Positions 54,890 to 63,789 of a stretch of 64,000 bases of DNA are shown here, one piece after another. Made by a program: the position numbers and the translations under genes. Every line of letters starts with the position of its first letter. The stretch's first letter is position 1. Source of the DNA: Sneathiellales bacterium (GTDB lineage Bacteria > Pseudomonadota > Alphaproteobacteria > JANQFL01); assembly GCA_028277845.1 (NCBI GenBank), contig JANQFL010000024.1:120443-184442 (forward strand). Direction: 5' to 3'. Below the pieces are notes generated by a model. It was not told where the DNA came from. It was given only the letters and a program-made list of their open reading frames with translations, and searched no databases.

Positions 54890-56122
54890 ATGAACGAGCA
54901 CAGAGCCAATATCAAGCTCCCGATCTATCTTGACTATCAAGCGACCACACCGCTCGACCCGCGCGTGTTGGAAACCATGATGCCGTTCCTGACGGAAACG
55001 TTCGGCAACCCGCATTCGCGCAGCCACCAATTCGGTTGGGAGGCGGAAACAGCGGTCGAGAAGGCAAGGGATCAGGTTGCCAGTCTCATCAATGCGAAAC
55101 CCAAGGATGTGGTGTTCACATCGGGCGCGACGGAATCCAACAACATCGCCATCAAGGGCGTCGGCCGTTTCTACAAGGACAAACGCAACCACATCGTGAC
55201 GCTGTCGACCGAACACAAGTGCGTGCTCGAATCCTGCCGGGCCCTGCAGCAGGAAGGCTTCGACGTCACCTACCTGAACGTGCAGGAAAACGGACTGGTC
55301 GACCTCGATCATCTGCGCGAGGCGATTACCGACAAAACGGTGCTGGTCTCGGTGATGGCCGTGCACAACGAAATCGGCGTCATCCAGCCGCTCAAGGAAA
55401 TTGGCGCCATGTGCCGCGAGCGGGGCGTGTTCTTCCATACCGACGCCGCCCAGGCCGTCGGCAAAATCCCGCTCGACGTCGACGAGATGAACATCGACCT
55501 GATGAGCATCTCGGGTCACAAGATCTACGGCCCGAAGGGCGTCGGCGCCCTGTATGTGCGGCGTAAACCCCGGGTCCGCATCAAGCCGATCTTTTCCGGC
55601 GGCGGACAGGAGCGCGGCATGCGCTCCGGCACCCTGGCGCCGTTTCTGTGCGTGGGGCTGGGCGAAGCCTGCGCCATTGCCGAGAAGGACATGGGCGCCG
55701 ACAACGAACGCATCCGCAATCTGTGGAACCGGCTTTATGAAGGCATCACGTCCGTCAACGACGAGATTTTCCTCAACGGTGACGCCGAGAACCGCTATTA
55801 CGGCAACATGAACCTGAGTTTCGCCTATATCGAAGGTGAATCCCTGATGATGGGTATTAAGGATTTGGCCGTATCATCGGGTTCGGCCTGTACGTCCGCA
55901 TCGCTCGAGCCCTCCTATGTGTTGCGCGCACTTGGGGTTGATGTGGAGCTTGCCCATACATCCATACGTATGGGCATCGGGCGGTTCACGACCGAGGAAG
56001 AAATCGATTATGCCGTGACTGAGATCAATGAAAACATTCGCCGTTTGCGTGAATTGAGTCCATTGTGGGAAATGGCCCAGGAAGGTATCGACATCAAATC
56101 GATCGAGTGGACGGAACACTAA
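54890..56122 (+). CDS. iscS: Cysteine desulfurase IscS
   Basis: IscS takes sulfur from cysteine and passes it as persulfide to IscU. The 410-residue protein has the PLP lysine K211 in [18 protein letters not shown] and the catalytic cysteine C334 in [19 protein letters not shown]. The C-terminus reads [12 protein letters not shown], the IscU-docking tail conserved from E. coli to mitochondrial NFS1. It lies 55 bp upstream of iscU. It is clearly the canonical partner of the scaffold, in contrast to the preceding paralogue. Confidence 0.97.
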   Translation: MNEHRANIKLPIYLDYQATTPLDPRVLETMMPFLTETFGNPHSRSHQFGWEAETAVEKARDQVASLINAKPKDVVFTSGATESNNIAIKGVGRFYKDKRNHIVTLSTEHKCVLESCRALQQEGFDVTYLNVQENGLVDLDHLREAITDKTVLVSVMAVHNEIGVIQPLKEIGAMCRERGVFFHTDAAQAVGKIPLDVDEMNIDLMSISGHKIYGPKGVGALYVRRKPRVRIKPIFSGGGQERGMRSGTLAPFLCVGLGEACAIAEKDMGADNERIRNLWNRLYEGITSVNDEIFLNGDAENRYYGNMNLSFAYIEGESLMMGIKDLAVSSGSACTSASLEPSYVLRALGVDVELAHTSIRMGIGRFTTEEEIDYAVTEINENIRRLRELSPLWEMAQEGIDIKSIEWTEH

Positions 56123-56177
56123 GGATTTCAATCGTCTAGACACCATTCGACAGGATCAGGTGGAGTAGGAGAAAGCA

Positions 56178-56591
56178 ATGTCATACAGCGATAAGCTGAT
56201 CGATCATTACGAAAACCCGCGCAATGTCGGCGCCATGGATAAAAACGACGACTCGGTCGGTACCGGCCTGGTCGGCGCCCCGGCGTGCGGCGATGTGATG
56301 AAGCTGCAGATCAAGGTCGGCGTGGACGGCGTCATCGAAGACGCCAAGTTCAAGACTTTCGGCTGCGGGTCCGCGATCGCCTCGTCCAGCCTTGTGACCG
56401 AATGGGTCAAGGGCAAGACCCTGGACGAAGCCGGCGCCATCAAGAACACCGATATCGCCGAACATCTGGCGTTGCCGCCGGTGAAGATCCACTGTTCCGT
56501 GCTGGCGGAAGACGCCATCAAGGCAGCGATTACCGACTACAAGGACAAGTCGGATGCCGCGGATGCGGATTCGAAAGAAGAGGTAGCGTAA
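56178..56591 (+). CDS. iscU: Fe-S cluster scaffold IscU
   Basis: IscU is the scaffold on which [2Fe-2S] clusters are built. It is 137 residues with ligands C37 (APACGDVMKLQ), D39, C63 (FGCGSAIASSS), H105 and C106 (KIHCSVLAEDA). LPPVK at 99-103 is the site recognised by the HscA chaperone. A short acidic C-terminal extension (DAADADSKEEVA) is beyond the E. coli length. SD GGAG is followed by ATG 56178. Confidence 0.98.
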   Translation: MSYSDKLIDHYENPRNVGAMDKNDDSVGTGLVGAPACGDVMKLQIKVGVDGVIEDAKFKTFGCGSAIASSSLVTEWVKGKTLDEAGAIKNTDIAEHLALPPVKIHCSVLAEDAIKAAITDYKDKSDAADADSKEEVA

Positions 56592-56592
56592 A

Positions 56593-56922
56593 TTGCAGTA
56601 CATGACGGTAACCGAGGCAGCCGCCCAGCGGGTGAAAGCGCTTCTGGACAAGCGCGGTAAGCCTTCTGCCGGCGTGCGGATCGGTGTTCGCTCCGCCGGC
56701 TGCTCGGGATTGTCCTACACGTTGGAATATGCCGATGAGCAGGGTGAGCACGACGAAGTGGTCGAGGACCACGGTGTGACCCTGTTGATCGACCCCAAGG
56801 CCAGCATGTTTCTTCTGGGTACGGAAATGGACTATGTGGAGGACAAACTGCAGTCCGGTTTCGTGTTCAACAATCCCAATGAAAAAGGACGCTGCGGTTG
56901 CGGTGAGTCCTTCCACATCTGA
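56593..56922 (+). CDS. iscA: A-type Fe-S carrier IscA
   Basis: IscA is an A-type carrier that moves or assembles clusters for target proteins, particularly [4Fe-4S]. TTG 56593 has AGAGG nine bases upstream and gives 109 residues; ATG 56602 is the alternative. The three ligand cysteines are in RSAGCSGLSYTLEY and GRCGCGESF, the invariant C-x(63)-C-G-C pattern. It follows iscU by a single base. Confidence 0.96.
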   Translation: MQYMTVTEAAAQRVKALLDKRGKPSAGVRIGVRSAGCSGLSYTLEYADEQGEHDEVVEDHGVTLLIDPKASMFLLGTEMDYVEDKLQSGFVFNNPNEKGRCGCGESFHI

Positions 56923-56955
56923 TCCGCGGACGATCAGGCTGTTTGACGTTCTTGT

Positions 56956-56995
56956 CCGATGAGTTTCATCGGGGGCCTCCGCGGCCCCCGATTTT
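56956..56995 (+). terminator. Intrinsic terminator with competing hairpin, iscA-hscB
   Basis: A perfect 10-bp stem (ATCGGGGGCC at 56968-56977 with GGCCCCCGAT at 56983-56992, loop TCCGC) is followed by TTT. Immediately upstream, CCGATGA (56956-56962) pairs perfectly with TCATCGG (56966-56972), using the first bases of the terminator's left arm, so the two stems exclude each other. This looks like a partial terminator or attenuator between iscRSUA and hscBA-fdx. Confidence 0.65.
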
Positions 56996-57014
56996 CGATG
57001 GAGCAGGTTGTTCG

Positions 57015-57653
57015 GTGAACGCCCCTACTAAAGACACGCAGCAACAGGAGTCGATCGTTCCTTGTTGGTCCTGTTCCGGACCGATGGACGCCCGGGTGCC
57101 GTTTTGCCATACATGCGGCGTCATTCAGCCGCCGCGGTCGATCGATCATTTTGCCTGCCTCGGTATGACGCCGACGTTCGAGATCGATCCCCAGGAACTG
57201 GAACGCAAATACTTTGCCTTTCAGCGCACGTTTCACCCTGACCGGTTCGCCGCCAAATCGCCGAAGGAGAAGGCGATCTCCATGCAGCATGCCACGAACC
57301 TCAATCAGGCCTACGATGTTCTGAACGATACGCTGTCGCGGGCCGAATACCTGCTGTCCATGCAGAACAGCGAAGAGGATGCCCCCGGCTGCACGACGGT
57401 CAACGATCCGGTCTTGCTGATCGAGGCGATGGAATTGCGGGAAGAACTCGCGGATGCGTCCGATGCGGAAACTGTCTCCGGCATCATTCAGAGAACGCAA
57501 GCGGACATCGACGAGTGTATCGAAGAACTCAAGCCGGAATTCGCCGACGGTCACCTCGAAGCCGCGGCGCATTTGACGACTCGGCTCAAATATCTCAGTA
57601 AACTGATGGATGAAGCGCGTCAGCGGCAGCTCCAGCTCATCAAATCCCAGTAG
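57015..57653 (+). CDS. hscB: Fe-S co-chaperone HscB with N-terminal zinc domain
   Basis: HscB is the J-domain co-chaperone that brings IscU to HscA. From GTG 57015 it has 212 residues. It opens with a CxxC-x10-CxxC domain (C17, C20, C31, C34; CWSC, FCHTC), like the zinc-binding domain of human HSC20 and absent in E. coli HscB. The J domain (about 43-115) has the HPD triad at 74-76 in [13 protein letters not shown]. The C-terminal three-helix bundle binds IscU ([13 protein letters not shown]). It follows a hairpin that may limit transcription into this gene. Confidence 0.96.
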   Translation: MNAPTKDTQQQESIVPCWSCSGPMDARVPFCHTCGVIQPPRSIDHFACLGMTPTFEIDPQELERKYFAFQRTFHPDRFAAKSPKEKAISMQHATNLNQAYDVLNDTLSRAEYLLSMQNSEEDAPGCTTVNDPVLLIEAMELREELADASDAETVSGIIQRTQADIDECIEELKPEFADGHLEAAAHLTTRLKYLSKLMDEARQRQLQLIKSQ

Positions 57654-57670
57654 CACGCGGTTTCCTATCC

Positions 57671-59587
57671 ATGCAGTTGCTCGACATTCACGAACCCGGC
57701 CAAACGCCTGTCCCTCATCAAGAGGCCGATGTCGCCGTCGGTATCGACCTGGGAACGACCAATTCCCTGATCGCTTTTTCCGAGGACAACGCGCCGGAGG
57801 TCGTTCGGGATGCCAACGGCAAGGGTATGGTGCCATCCGTCGTGGCCTATCCGGATGGTGCTAACGAACCCGTGGTCGGTGACCTGGCCCGGGCGACAAT
57901 CCTCGATGATCCGCACCTGGTCGTTTCTTCGGTCAAGCGCCTGATGGGCCGCGTGTTGGCGGACCTGAAGACGATTTCGGGAACCTTGCCCTACGAAATC
58001 GCCGAAGCCGACGAGGGCCAGGATCGCATGGTGCGGCTCATCGTCGGCGAAAAACATCTTACGCCGGTCCATGTTTCGGCCGACATTCTCCGGGCCCTAC
58101 GGTCACGTGCGGAGGCGTCACTGGGCAAGCCCGTGAGCAAGGCCGTGATCACCGTGCCGGCCTATTTCGACGACGCCGCCCGAAACGCGACCAAGGACGC
58201 GGCCCGGGTGGCCGGCTTGGAGGTGCTGCGGCTGGTCAATGAACCGACGGCGGCGGCACTCGCCTACGGGCTGGATAAAGGTTCGGAAGGCGTTTACGCC
58301 GTCTACGACCTGGGTGGCGGAACGTTCGACATTTCCATCCTGCGTATGGAAAAGGGTGTCTTCCAGGTCCTGGCCACCGGCGGCGATTCGGCACTGGGCG
58401 GAGACGATTTCGATCACGCCGTCGTCGAACGTTTTTTGGCGGAACGCCGTTCGGAAACACAGTCGGACGAACTGAGTACCGGAGACCTCAAACATGCCTT
58501 GGCCACGGCCCGTCTGGCGAAGGAATGCCTGACCAGCCAGGACGACGGCGAGTGGATCCTTGGCGCCGGTGACATCGAAACCCGTCACCGATTGAACCGC
58601 GAAACGTTCGAGGAACTGATCTCGAGCCTGGTCGACCGCAGCATCGATATCTGCCGCGACGTGCTGTTGGATTCCGGTCTCGGCGCCGAGGAAATCAAGG
58701 GCGTGGTTCTGGTCGGCGGGTCGACCCGCGTACCTCTCGTGCGCAGCCGGGTTGCCGAGTTGTTCGGTCAGCAACCATTGGCCGACATCGATCCCGACGA
58801 GGTCGTCGCCCTGGGTGCGGCCTTGCAGGCCGAGGCACTGACCGTTGGCTCTGATACGCTATTGCTCGACGTCATTCCGTTGTCGCTTGGCATTGAAACC
58901 ATGGGCGATCTGGTCGAGAAGGTGGTGCCGAGGAATTCCCCCATTCCCATTTCGCGCGCCCAGGAGTTCACGACATACCAGGACGGCCAGGCCGCCATGA
59001 TGATCCATGTCGTGCAGGGTGAACGCGAACTGGCCAGTCAATGCCGGTCGTTGGCCCGTTTCGAATTGCACGGCATCCCGCCCATGACCGCGGGCGCGGC
59101 CCGGATCCGGGTGACCTTCGCCGTCGACGCCGACGGGTTGCTGACCGTTTCGGCGTCCGAAGCGACCACGGGTGTGCAGCAGGAAGTTGCCGTGAAGCCC
59201 AGCTACGGCCTGACCGACGAGGAAATGGTGGCCATGCTCAAGGAAAGCATGGAGCATGCCAAAGACGATATGCAGGCCCGCGTACTGGCCGAAGCCCGGG
59301 TCGAGGCCGAACGCGTGCTTCTGTCCGTCGCGAGTGCTCTCGAAGCCGACGGTGACCTGCTCGACCAGAGTGAGCGTGCACACATCGATCAGGCCATGTC
59401 GGCGGTCGTTCAGGCTTGTCAGCACACGGACCGGGATGCCATCAATCAAAACATGGAAAATCTCGAGCTTGCGACCAAACCGTTCGCCGAGAAGCGTATG
59501 GACCGTGGCATTCGCACCGCGTTGGAAGGCGTCAATGTCGACGACCTGAAGCAAAAGGTCGAAGCCGGCCAGGACGAAACCGAATAA
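57671..59587 (+). CDS. hscA: Fe-S specialised Hsp70 chaperone HscA
   Basis: HscA is the Hsp70 that, with HscB, releases clusters from IscU. It is 638 residues. The ATPase domain has [14 protein letters not shown] (24-37), [20 protein letters not shown] and [14 protein letters not shown]. The substrate domain (from about 390) has [26 protein letters not shown], with the loops that bind the LPPVK peptide of IscU. It starts 17 bp after hscB. Confidence 0.97.
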   Translation: MQLLDIHEPGQTPVPHQEADVAVGIDLGTTNSLIAFSEDNAPEVVRDANGKGMVPSVVAYPDGANEPVVGDLARATILDDPHLVVSSVKRLMGRVLADLKTISGTLPYEIAEADEGQDRMVRLIVGEKHLTPVHVSADILRALRSRAEASLGKPVSKAVITVPAYFDDAARNATKDAARVAGLEVLRLVNEPTAAALAYGLDKGSEGVYAVYDLGGGTFDISILRMEKGVFQVLATGGDSALGGDDFDHAVVERFLAERRSETQSDELSTGDLKHALATARLAKECLTSQDDGEWILGAGDIETRHRLNRETFEELISSLVDRSIDICRDVLLDSGLGAEEIKGVVLVGGSTRVPLVRSRVAELFGQQPLADIDPDEVVALGAALQAEALTVGSDTLLLDVIPLSLGIETMGDLVEKVVPRNSPIPISRAQEFTTYQDGQAAMMIHVVQGERELASQCRSLARFELHGIPPMTAGAARIRVTFAVDADGLLTVSASEATTGVQQEVAVKPSYGLTDEEMVAMLKESMEHAKDDMQARVLAEARVEAERVLLSVASALEADGDLLDQSERAHIDQAMSAVVQACQHTDRDAINQNMENLELATKPFAEKRMDRGIRTALEGVNVDDLKQKVEAGQDETE

Positions 59588-59624
59588 CGACTGCAGTAGA
59601 CCGATAAAACGAGGAAGTGGCGCA

Positions 59625-59963
59625 ATGCCCAAAATGACATTCATCAATACGGACGGAACACGATTGGACGTTGAAGCCCCGAACGGACTGTCCGTACTGG
59701 AAATTGCGCATCGCAACGGCATCGACCTCGAAGGGGCCTGCGAAGGTTCCCTGGCGTGTTCGACCTGTCACGTTATCGTCGAACAGAAGTTCTTCGACCA
59801 ACTCGAGGAGGCCAGCGAGGAAGAGGAGGACATGCTCGATCTCGCGTTCGGCCTGAGCCATACCTCGCGATTGGGCTGTCAGATCATCATGAGCGATGAA
59901 CTGGACGGTCTGGTGGTCTCCCTGCCGGCGGCGACGCGCAACATGATGTTGGAAACGGGCTAA
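59625..59963 (+). CDS. fdx: ISC-type [2Fe-2S] ferredoxin
   Basis: This adrenodoxin-like ferredoxin supplies electrons for cluster assembly. It has 112 residues, with ligands C39, C45, C48 ([19 protein letters not shown]) and C85 (SRLGCQIIM). The acidic helix [17 protein letters not shown] is the docking surface for IscS and the reductase. An adrenodoxin-reductase-like gene lies 2 kb away on the other strand and is a plausible electron donor. Confidence 0.97.
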   Translation: MPKMTFINTDGTRLDVEAPNGLSVLEIAHRNGIDLEGACEGSLACSTCHVIVEQKFFDQLEEASEEEEDMLDLAFGLSHTSRLGCQIIMSDELDGLVVSLPAATRNMMLETG

Positions 59964-59992
59964 CATTCGCCACTACGGACGGGGAGCTTGTC

Positions 59993-60193
59993 ATGGGATT
60001 GCGTTGGACCGATACCATCGATATCGCCATCGAACTGGAAGAGCGGCACCCGGATGTGGATGTCGTCAATATGCGCTTCACCGATCTGCACAGTTGGGTC
60101 TGTGCGCTGCCGGATTTTGAAGGAAAGCCCGAAGAGTCATCGGAAAAAATTCTCGAAGCCATCCAAATGGCCTGGCTCGACGAACGGGACTGA
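59993..60193 (+). CDS. iscX: IscX (YfhJ-type) Fe-S assembly protein
   Basis: IscX is a small acidic protein that binds IscS and iron and tunes cluster assembly. At 66 residues it is the family length, with MGLRWTDTIDIAIELEERHP, the VNMRFTDLHSWVCAL core and the terminal IQMAWLDERD. It follows fdx by 29 bp and precedes tenA by 3 bp. Confidence 0.95.
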   Translation: MGLRWTDTIDIAIELEERHPDVDVVNMRFTDLHSWVCALPDFEGKPEESSEKILEAIQMAWLDERD

Positions 60194-60196
60194 GGT

Positions 60197-60862
60197 GTGC
60201 GCCTTTTCGACCGGTTGAAGGCGTCCTGTCCCGGGGACTGGCAATCGTATATCGCGCATCCGTTCGTGAACGGCATGGCCGACGGCACGCTGGCTGAACC
60301 GGCGTTTCGCTATTATTTGCTGCAAGACTACGTCTTTCTCATCCATTTCGCGCGGGCCTACGCCCTGGCGGCATACAAATCGACCCGGCTGGATGACATT
60401 CGCGCCGCGTCGGCGGTCCTCTCCGGCATTATCGACGTCGAGATGGAATTGCACGTCAAGTATTGCGAGGGTTGGGGCATCAGCCGCGACGACATGGAAC
60501 AGACGGCGGAGGCCACGGCGAATATGGCCTATACCCGTTTCGTGCTTGAAGCGGGCCAGGCCGGCGACCTTCTGGATCTTTACACGGCGCTCGCGCCCTG
60601 TGTCATCGGTTACGGAGAGATCGGAACGCGTCTAGCCAACGATCCGGCAACGAAACGCGACGACAATCCCTATTGGTCCTGGATCGAAATGTATTCAGGC
60701 GACGACTATGCCGGTGTCGTGACGGCGGCAATGGATCAATTGGACCGGTTGGCCGAGGTCAGCCTGACGGAAGCCCGTTTTCCCCATCTGGCCGACCTGT
60801 TCCGCAAGGCGACCCGGTTGGAAGCGGGGTTCTGGCAAATGGGGTGGGAGCAGGGAGCCTGA
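60197..60862 (+). CDS. tenA: Aminopyrimidine aminohydrolase / thiaminase II
   Basis: TenA hydrolyses amino-HMP or thiamin breakdown products to salvage the pyrimidine of thiamin. It is 221 residues from a GTG start. Active-site residues expected from B. subtilis TenA are present: D44 in YYLLQDYVFLIHFARAY, C135 in LAPCVIGYGEIG, and a late Glu (about 209) in RLEAGFWQMGW. It sits 3 bp after iscX and so is probably part of the isc transcript, an unusual location for a thiamin gene. Confidence 0.93.
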   Translation: MRLFDRLKASCPGDWQSYIAHPFVNGMADGTLAEPAFRYYLLQDYVFLIHFARAYALAAYKSTRLDDIRAASAVLSGIIDVEMELHVKYCEGWGISRDDMEQTAEATANMAYTRFVLEAGQAGDLLDLYTALAPCVIGYGEIGTRLANDPATKRDDNPYWSWIEMYSGDDYAGVVTAAMDQLDRLAEVSLTEARFPHLADLFRKATRLEAGFWQMGWEQGA

Positions 60863-60869
60863 CCGGCGG

Positions 60870-61688
60870 TCACACCGCGCGGTCGCCGTTGACGTCATAG
60901 ATTACGTCGGCGGTCCCATGATCGCCGACATAGCTGGTGTGTGTTACCAGTCCTTCATCTTCGATCCAGGCATGCAAGTAAACCGCGGGCGGTTCCATGA
61001 TGACGCCAAGCCCCAGGCCATCGCGGATATCCAGTTGTATTTGGTGCGCGGTACCGGGACAGGTGCTGACGACGGTATTCGCGAATCGGCGGGTGATGGG
61101 CCGATGCAAGTGCCCGCAGATAATTCGTTCGACGTTGTCGAACCGAGTGACGAGTTGCTTCAGGCCGTCGCTGCCATCCAACCCCATGCTGTCCATTTTG
61201 CGAATCCCGGTGACAAATGGCGGGTGATGCATGGCGATGATCGTCGGGATATCGGGTGCGCCGTCGAGTTGGGATTCGAGCCAGGCCAAGCGATCGCCGC
61301 AAAGCCGACCGTCGGACTGACCGTCGACAAGCGTATCCGTCACCAGCATTCGCACTGGTCCCAGGTCTACGGCGTATTGAATGTATCCGTCTTCCGGCAA
61401 ATATCCGTGATCGGTGAAAACGGACCGCAAACCTTCGCGGCTATCGTGGTTGCCGACCATGAGATAAACCGGTAGCGAAGAGTGTTTCAGCAGTTCACGA
61501 AAGCGTTCGTATTCTTCGCGGGAGCCCGATTCGACCAGGTCCCCGGTTGCGATGATCGCGTCTGGTTTGGGGTCGAGGGTTTCGATGTGGGTAATCGCGT
61601 CGGCCAAGTAATCGGACGTCCTGTATCGCGTGGTCAGGATATGGTCCGCCGGCGCGATATGGCAATCAGTGATCTGGGCGAGAATCAC
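60870..61688 (-). CDS. Metallophosphoesterase, CpdA-like cyclic nucleotide phosphodiesterase
   Basis: This 272-residue class III phosphodiesterase has all five metal motifs: QITDCHI, ATGDLVESG, MVGNHDSREG, IAMHHPP and CGHLHRPI. It resembles CpdA, the cAMP phosphodiesterase, and related glycerophosphodiester enzymes. GTG 61688 gives the usual MILAQITDCHI N-terminus. It converges on tenA with a 7-bp gap and lies 12 bp downstream of the ferredoxin reductase gene, so it is likely co-transcribed with it. Confidence 0.88.
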   Translation of the reverse strand: MILAQITDCHIAPADHILTTRYRTSDYLADAITHIETLDPKPDAIIATGDLVESGSREEYERFRELLKHSSLPVYLMVGNHDSREGLRSVFTDHGYLPEDGYIQYAVDLGPVRMLVTDTLVDGQSDGRLCGDRLAWLESQLDGAPDIPTIIAMHHPPFVTGIRKMDSMGLDGSDGLKQLVTRFDNVERIICGHLHRPITRRFANTVVSTCPGTAHQIQLDIRDGLGLGVIMEPPAVYLHAWIEDEGLVTHTSYVGDHGTADVIYDVNGDRAV

Positions 61689-61700
61689 GGGACCGTTCCG

Positions 61701-63005
61701 TCAATCGAGCAAAGCCAGCATTTCGGAAACGCTGGTCAGTTTTCGGCGGGGGGCGTCGGTTTCGCTGGCCGCGGACACTTCGGCCTCGTCGATCGTTTTC
61801 CAGTCTTCGATCGATACGACCCGGACACCACGCTGTGCCAGCAGGCTATCGAGACCGTCCGGTCCCGGTCTTCCGGTCCCTTCTCCATGGTCCGTGATCA
61901 ATTTCTCGGCGACACCAACCGAATCCGGACGGTTCGTGGCGATGGTTCCGGACGGGCCGCGCTTGGCCCAGCCCACGACATACAAGCCCGGTTCGACGAA
62001 GCCGTCTTCGTTGACGACCACACCCCGTCGTTCATCGAACGGGGTACCCTCCAATTGCTCCGAGCGGTAGCCGATACAGGTCACCACCAGCCCGGCATCC
62101 AGTTCGAATGTCTCGCCAGTACCGACGCAACGGCCATCTTCGACGGTATTCCGTTCGAAGGTCACTTTCTCCACGCTGCCGTTGCCGCTCAATTCGACCG
62201 GGCTGGCATAGAAATGCAGATGAAGCCGGACCGGCTTGTCCGCGGCGGTGTTCTTGGCGTACTCGTGCAGTGTCGCCAGGTTCGTCTCCTTGACTTTGCG
62301 CACCTTGTCGTCGACATCCCCGACTTCGTCGGGAAGCTGTCTACCGTCGGCCAAAACAACGCATTCCTCCATACGGCCGAGTTCCGCCAGCTCGGCGTGG
62401 GTGAAGGCTCCCTCGACCGGCCCGCGGCGGCCGACCATATGAACGTCGGTGACTCCCGATTGGTCCTTGGCCCGCAGCGCAACATCCGAGACATCGGTTT
62501 CCGCCAGTTCGCGATTGGTCTTGGCAATGACGCGCGCCACATCGATAGCCACGTTGCCGTTGCCGACGACGACGACGGAGGAAACCGCCAAATTGGGGTT
62601 CAGGTCCTGATAGTCGGGGTGGCCATTGTACCAGCCGACGAAATCCCATGAACCGAATACGTTGCCGAGATCTTCACCCGGCACACCCAAGTGGCGGTCC
62701 CGGGCCGCGCCGTAGGCCAGGATGACGGCGTCATAGCGCTCCTTGAGTTCCTCGACCGAGATGTCCTTGCCGACGCAAACATTGCCAAGGAACCGGACAT
62801 TGGGTTTCAGGGCCGTGCGTTCGAATACGCGGAGGATCTTCTTGGTCCCTTGATGGTCGGGCGCCACGCCGGCCCGAACCAGGCCGTACGGTGTCGGAAG
62901 GCGGTCGATGATGTCGATGCGCGCATCCTTGGCCTTTTTCAGAATGGAATCCGCAGCGTAAAACCCGCTGGGCCCCGACCCTACGATGACGACGCTAAGC
63001 GACAT
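61701..63005 (-). CDS. Adrenodoxin-reductase-like ferredoxin--NADP+ reductase
   Basis: This 434-residue flavoprotein belongs to the mitochondrial adrenodoxin reductase (FDXR/FprA) group. The FAD Rossmann motif is VVIVGSGPSGFYAADSI and the NADP motif is VVVVGNGNVAIDVARVIAK. VGRRGPVEGAFTHAELAEL is diagnostic of the group, and YVVGWAKRGPSGTIATNRPDS closes the FAD site. It would reduce a [2Fe-2S] ferredoxin with NADPH; the Fdx encoded 2 kb away in the isc operon is the obvious candidate, as in mitochondria. The frame runs further upstream, but ATG 63005 starts exactly before the FAD strand. Confidence 0.92.
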   Translation of the reverse strand: MSLSVVIVGSGPSGFYAADSILKKAKDARIDIIDRLPTPYGLVRAGVAPDHQGTKKILRVFERTALKPNVRFLGNVCVGKDISVEELKERYDAVILAYGAARDRHLGVPGEDLGNVFGSWDFVGWYNGHPDYQDLNPNLAVSSVVVVGNGNVAIDVARVIAKTNRELAETDVSDVALRAKDQSGVTDVHMVGRRGPVEGAFTHAELAELGRMEECVVLADGRQLPDEVGDVDDKVRKVKETNLATLHEYAKNTAADKPVRLHLHFYASPVELSGNGSVEKVTFERNTVEDGRCVGTGETFELDAGLVVTCIGYRSEQLEGTPFDERRGVVVNEDGFVEPGLYVVGWAKRGPSGTIATNRPDSVGVAEKLITDHGEGTGRPGPDGLDSLLAQRGVRVVSIEDWKTIDEAEVSAASETDAPRRKLTSVSEMLALLD

Positions 63006-63209
63006 GCGTGCACTCCCGAAACGCAAGAATTGCCTGGACACCGTTCCGTAACGGCTCAATCTGTAAAGCACGAATACGGTGCGGGAACAACAGGGTTTCG
63101 GGCTTGCCTAACGGTTTCGGGTAGGCTGCCGGTTGTTTGACTTTACTCGCCGGAAAGGCGCTTTGACGTGTACAGTGCCCGCGCGAAACCAAGAGGGAGT
63201 AGAAGCGGG

Positions 63210-63776
63210 ATGAGCTTTACGGCCGTGGCATATGGTGACGCCGTAGCATGCGCTTTGGACCAGCGTCTTGAGTGGCATCATCTGAAAATGGTGGGTTCTC
63301 ACGATCCGTTGTCGAACGGGCATGCCGGGCCCGAAACCCTGCACATTGCTTATCAGGTCGATCCGTCCGGCGTTGAAGACTCTGCGAACGGGATACTTCA
63401 GATCATGGAGGAACGTCGCTTTGACGTTTCACCACATCATCCGCGTCCGTCGGAGTGCGGCGTGTCCTATGTCGTGATCTATCACGGCCCGGCTGAAGAC
63501 CCGGTCGCGTTTGTCGATCACTACATTGAATTCCACGTGGCCACGATGGCCCGCTTTTCCCAATTGGAAGCCATGAGTATTTACACGGCAGACCGATCAT
63601 ATGGCTCGGCAGGCGCGGGAGACCTGCTCATCTGCCACCTGGGATTTCCTTCCATCGCCGCGCTGAACGCGGCGTTGTCATCCGATATCAGGCGCGAATT
63701 GAGGGAAGGGGCACAGGCCTTTCCGCCGTTTCAAGGCGCGGTCGTTCATCAGGCGATGGAACGGTATCGCCGCTAG
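63210..63776 (+). CDS. EthD-like dimeric alpha/beta-barrel protein
   Basis: This 188-residue protein has a C-terminal EthD-like ferredoxin-fold region at about 85-185 (SYVVIYHGPAEDPVAFVDHYIEFHVATMARF), a family of small proteins implicated in ether and polyketide degradation and of otherwise unknown role. The N-terminal 80 residues (LEWHHLKMVGSHDPL, ETLHIAYQVDPSGVED) are not recognised and may be a second, diverged copy. GGGAG lies 12 bases before ATG 63210. It ends 13 bp from the transposase stop. Confidence 0.65.
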   Translation: MSFTAVAYGDAVACALDQRLEWHHLKMVGSHDPLSNGHAGPETLHIAYQVDPSGVEDSANGILQIMEERRFDVSPHHPRPSECGVSYVVIYHGPAEDPVAFVDHYIEFHVATMARFSQLEAMSIYTADRSYGSAGAGDLLICHLGFPSIAALNAALSSDIRRELREGAQAFPPFQGAVVHQAMERYRR

Positions 63777-63789
63777 TCCTCTGACTCAT

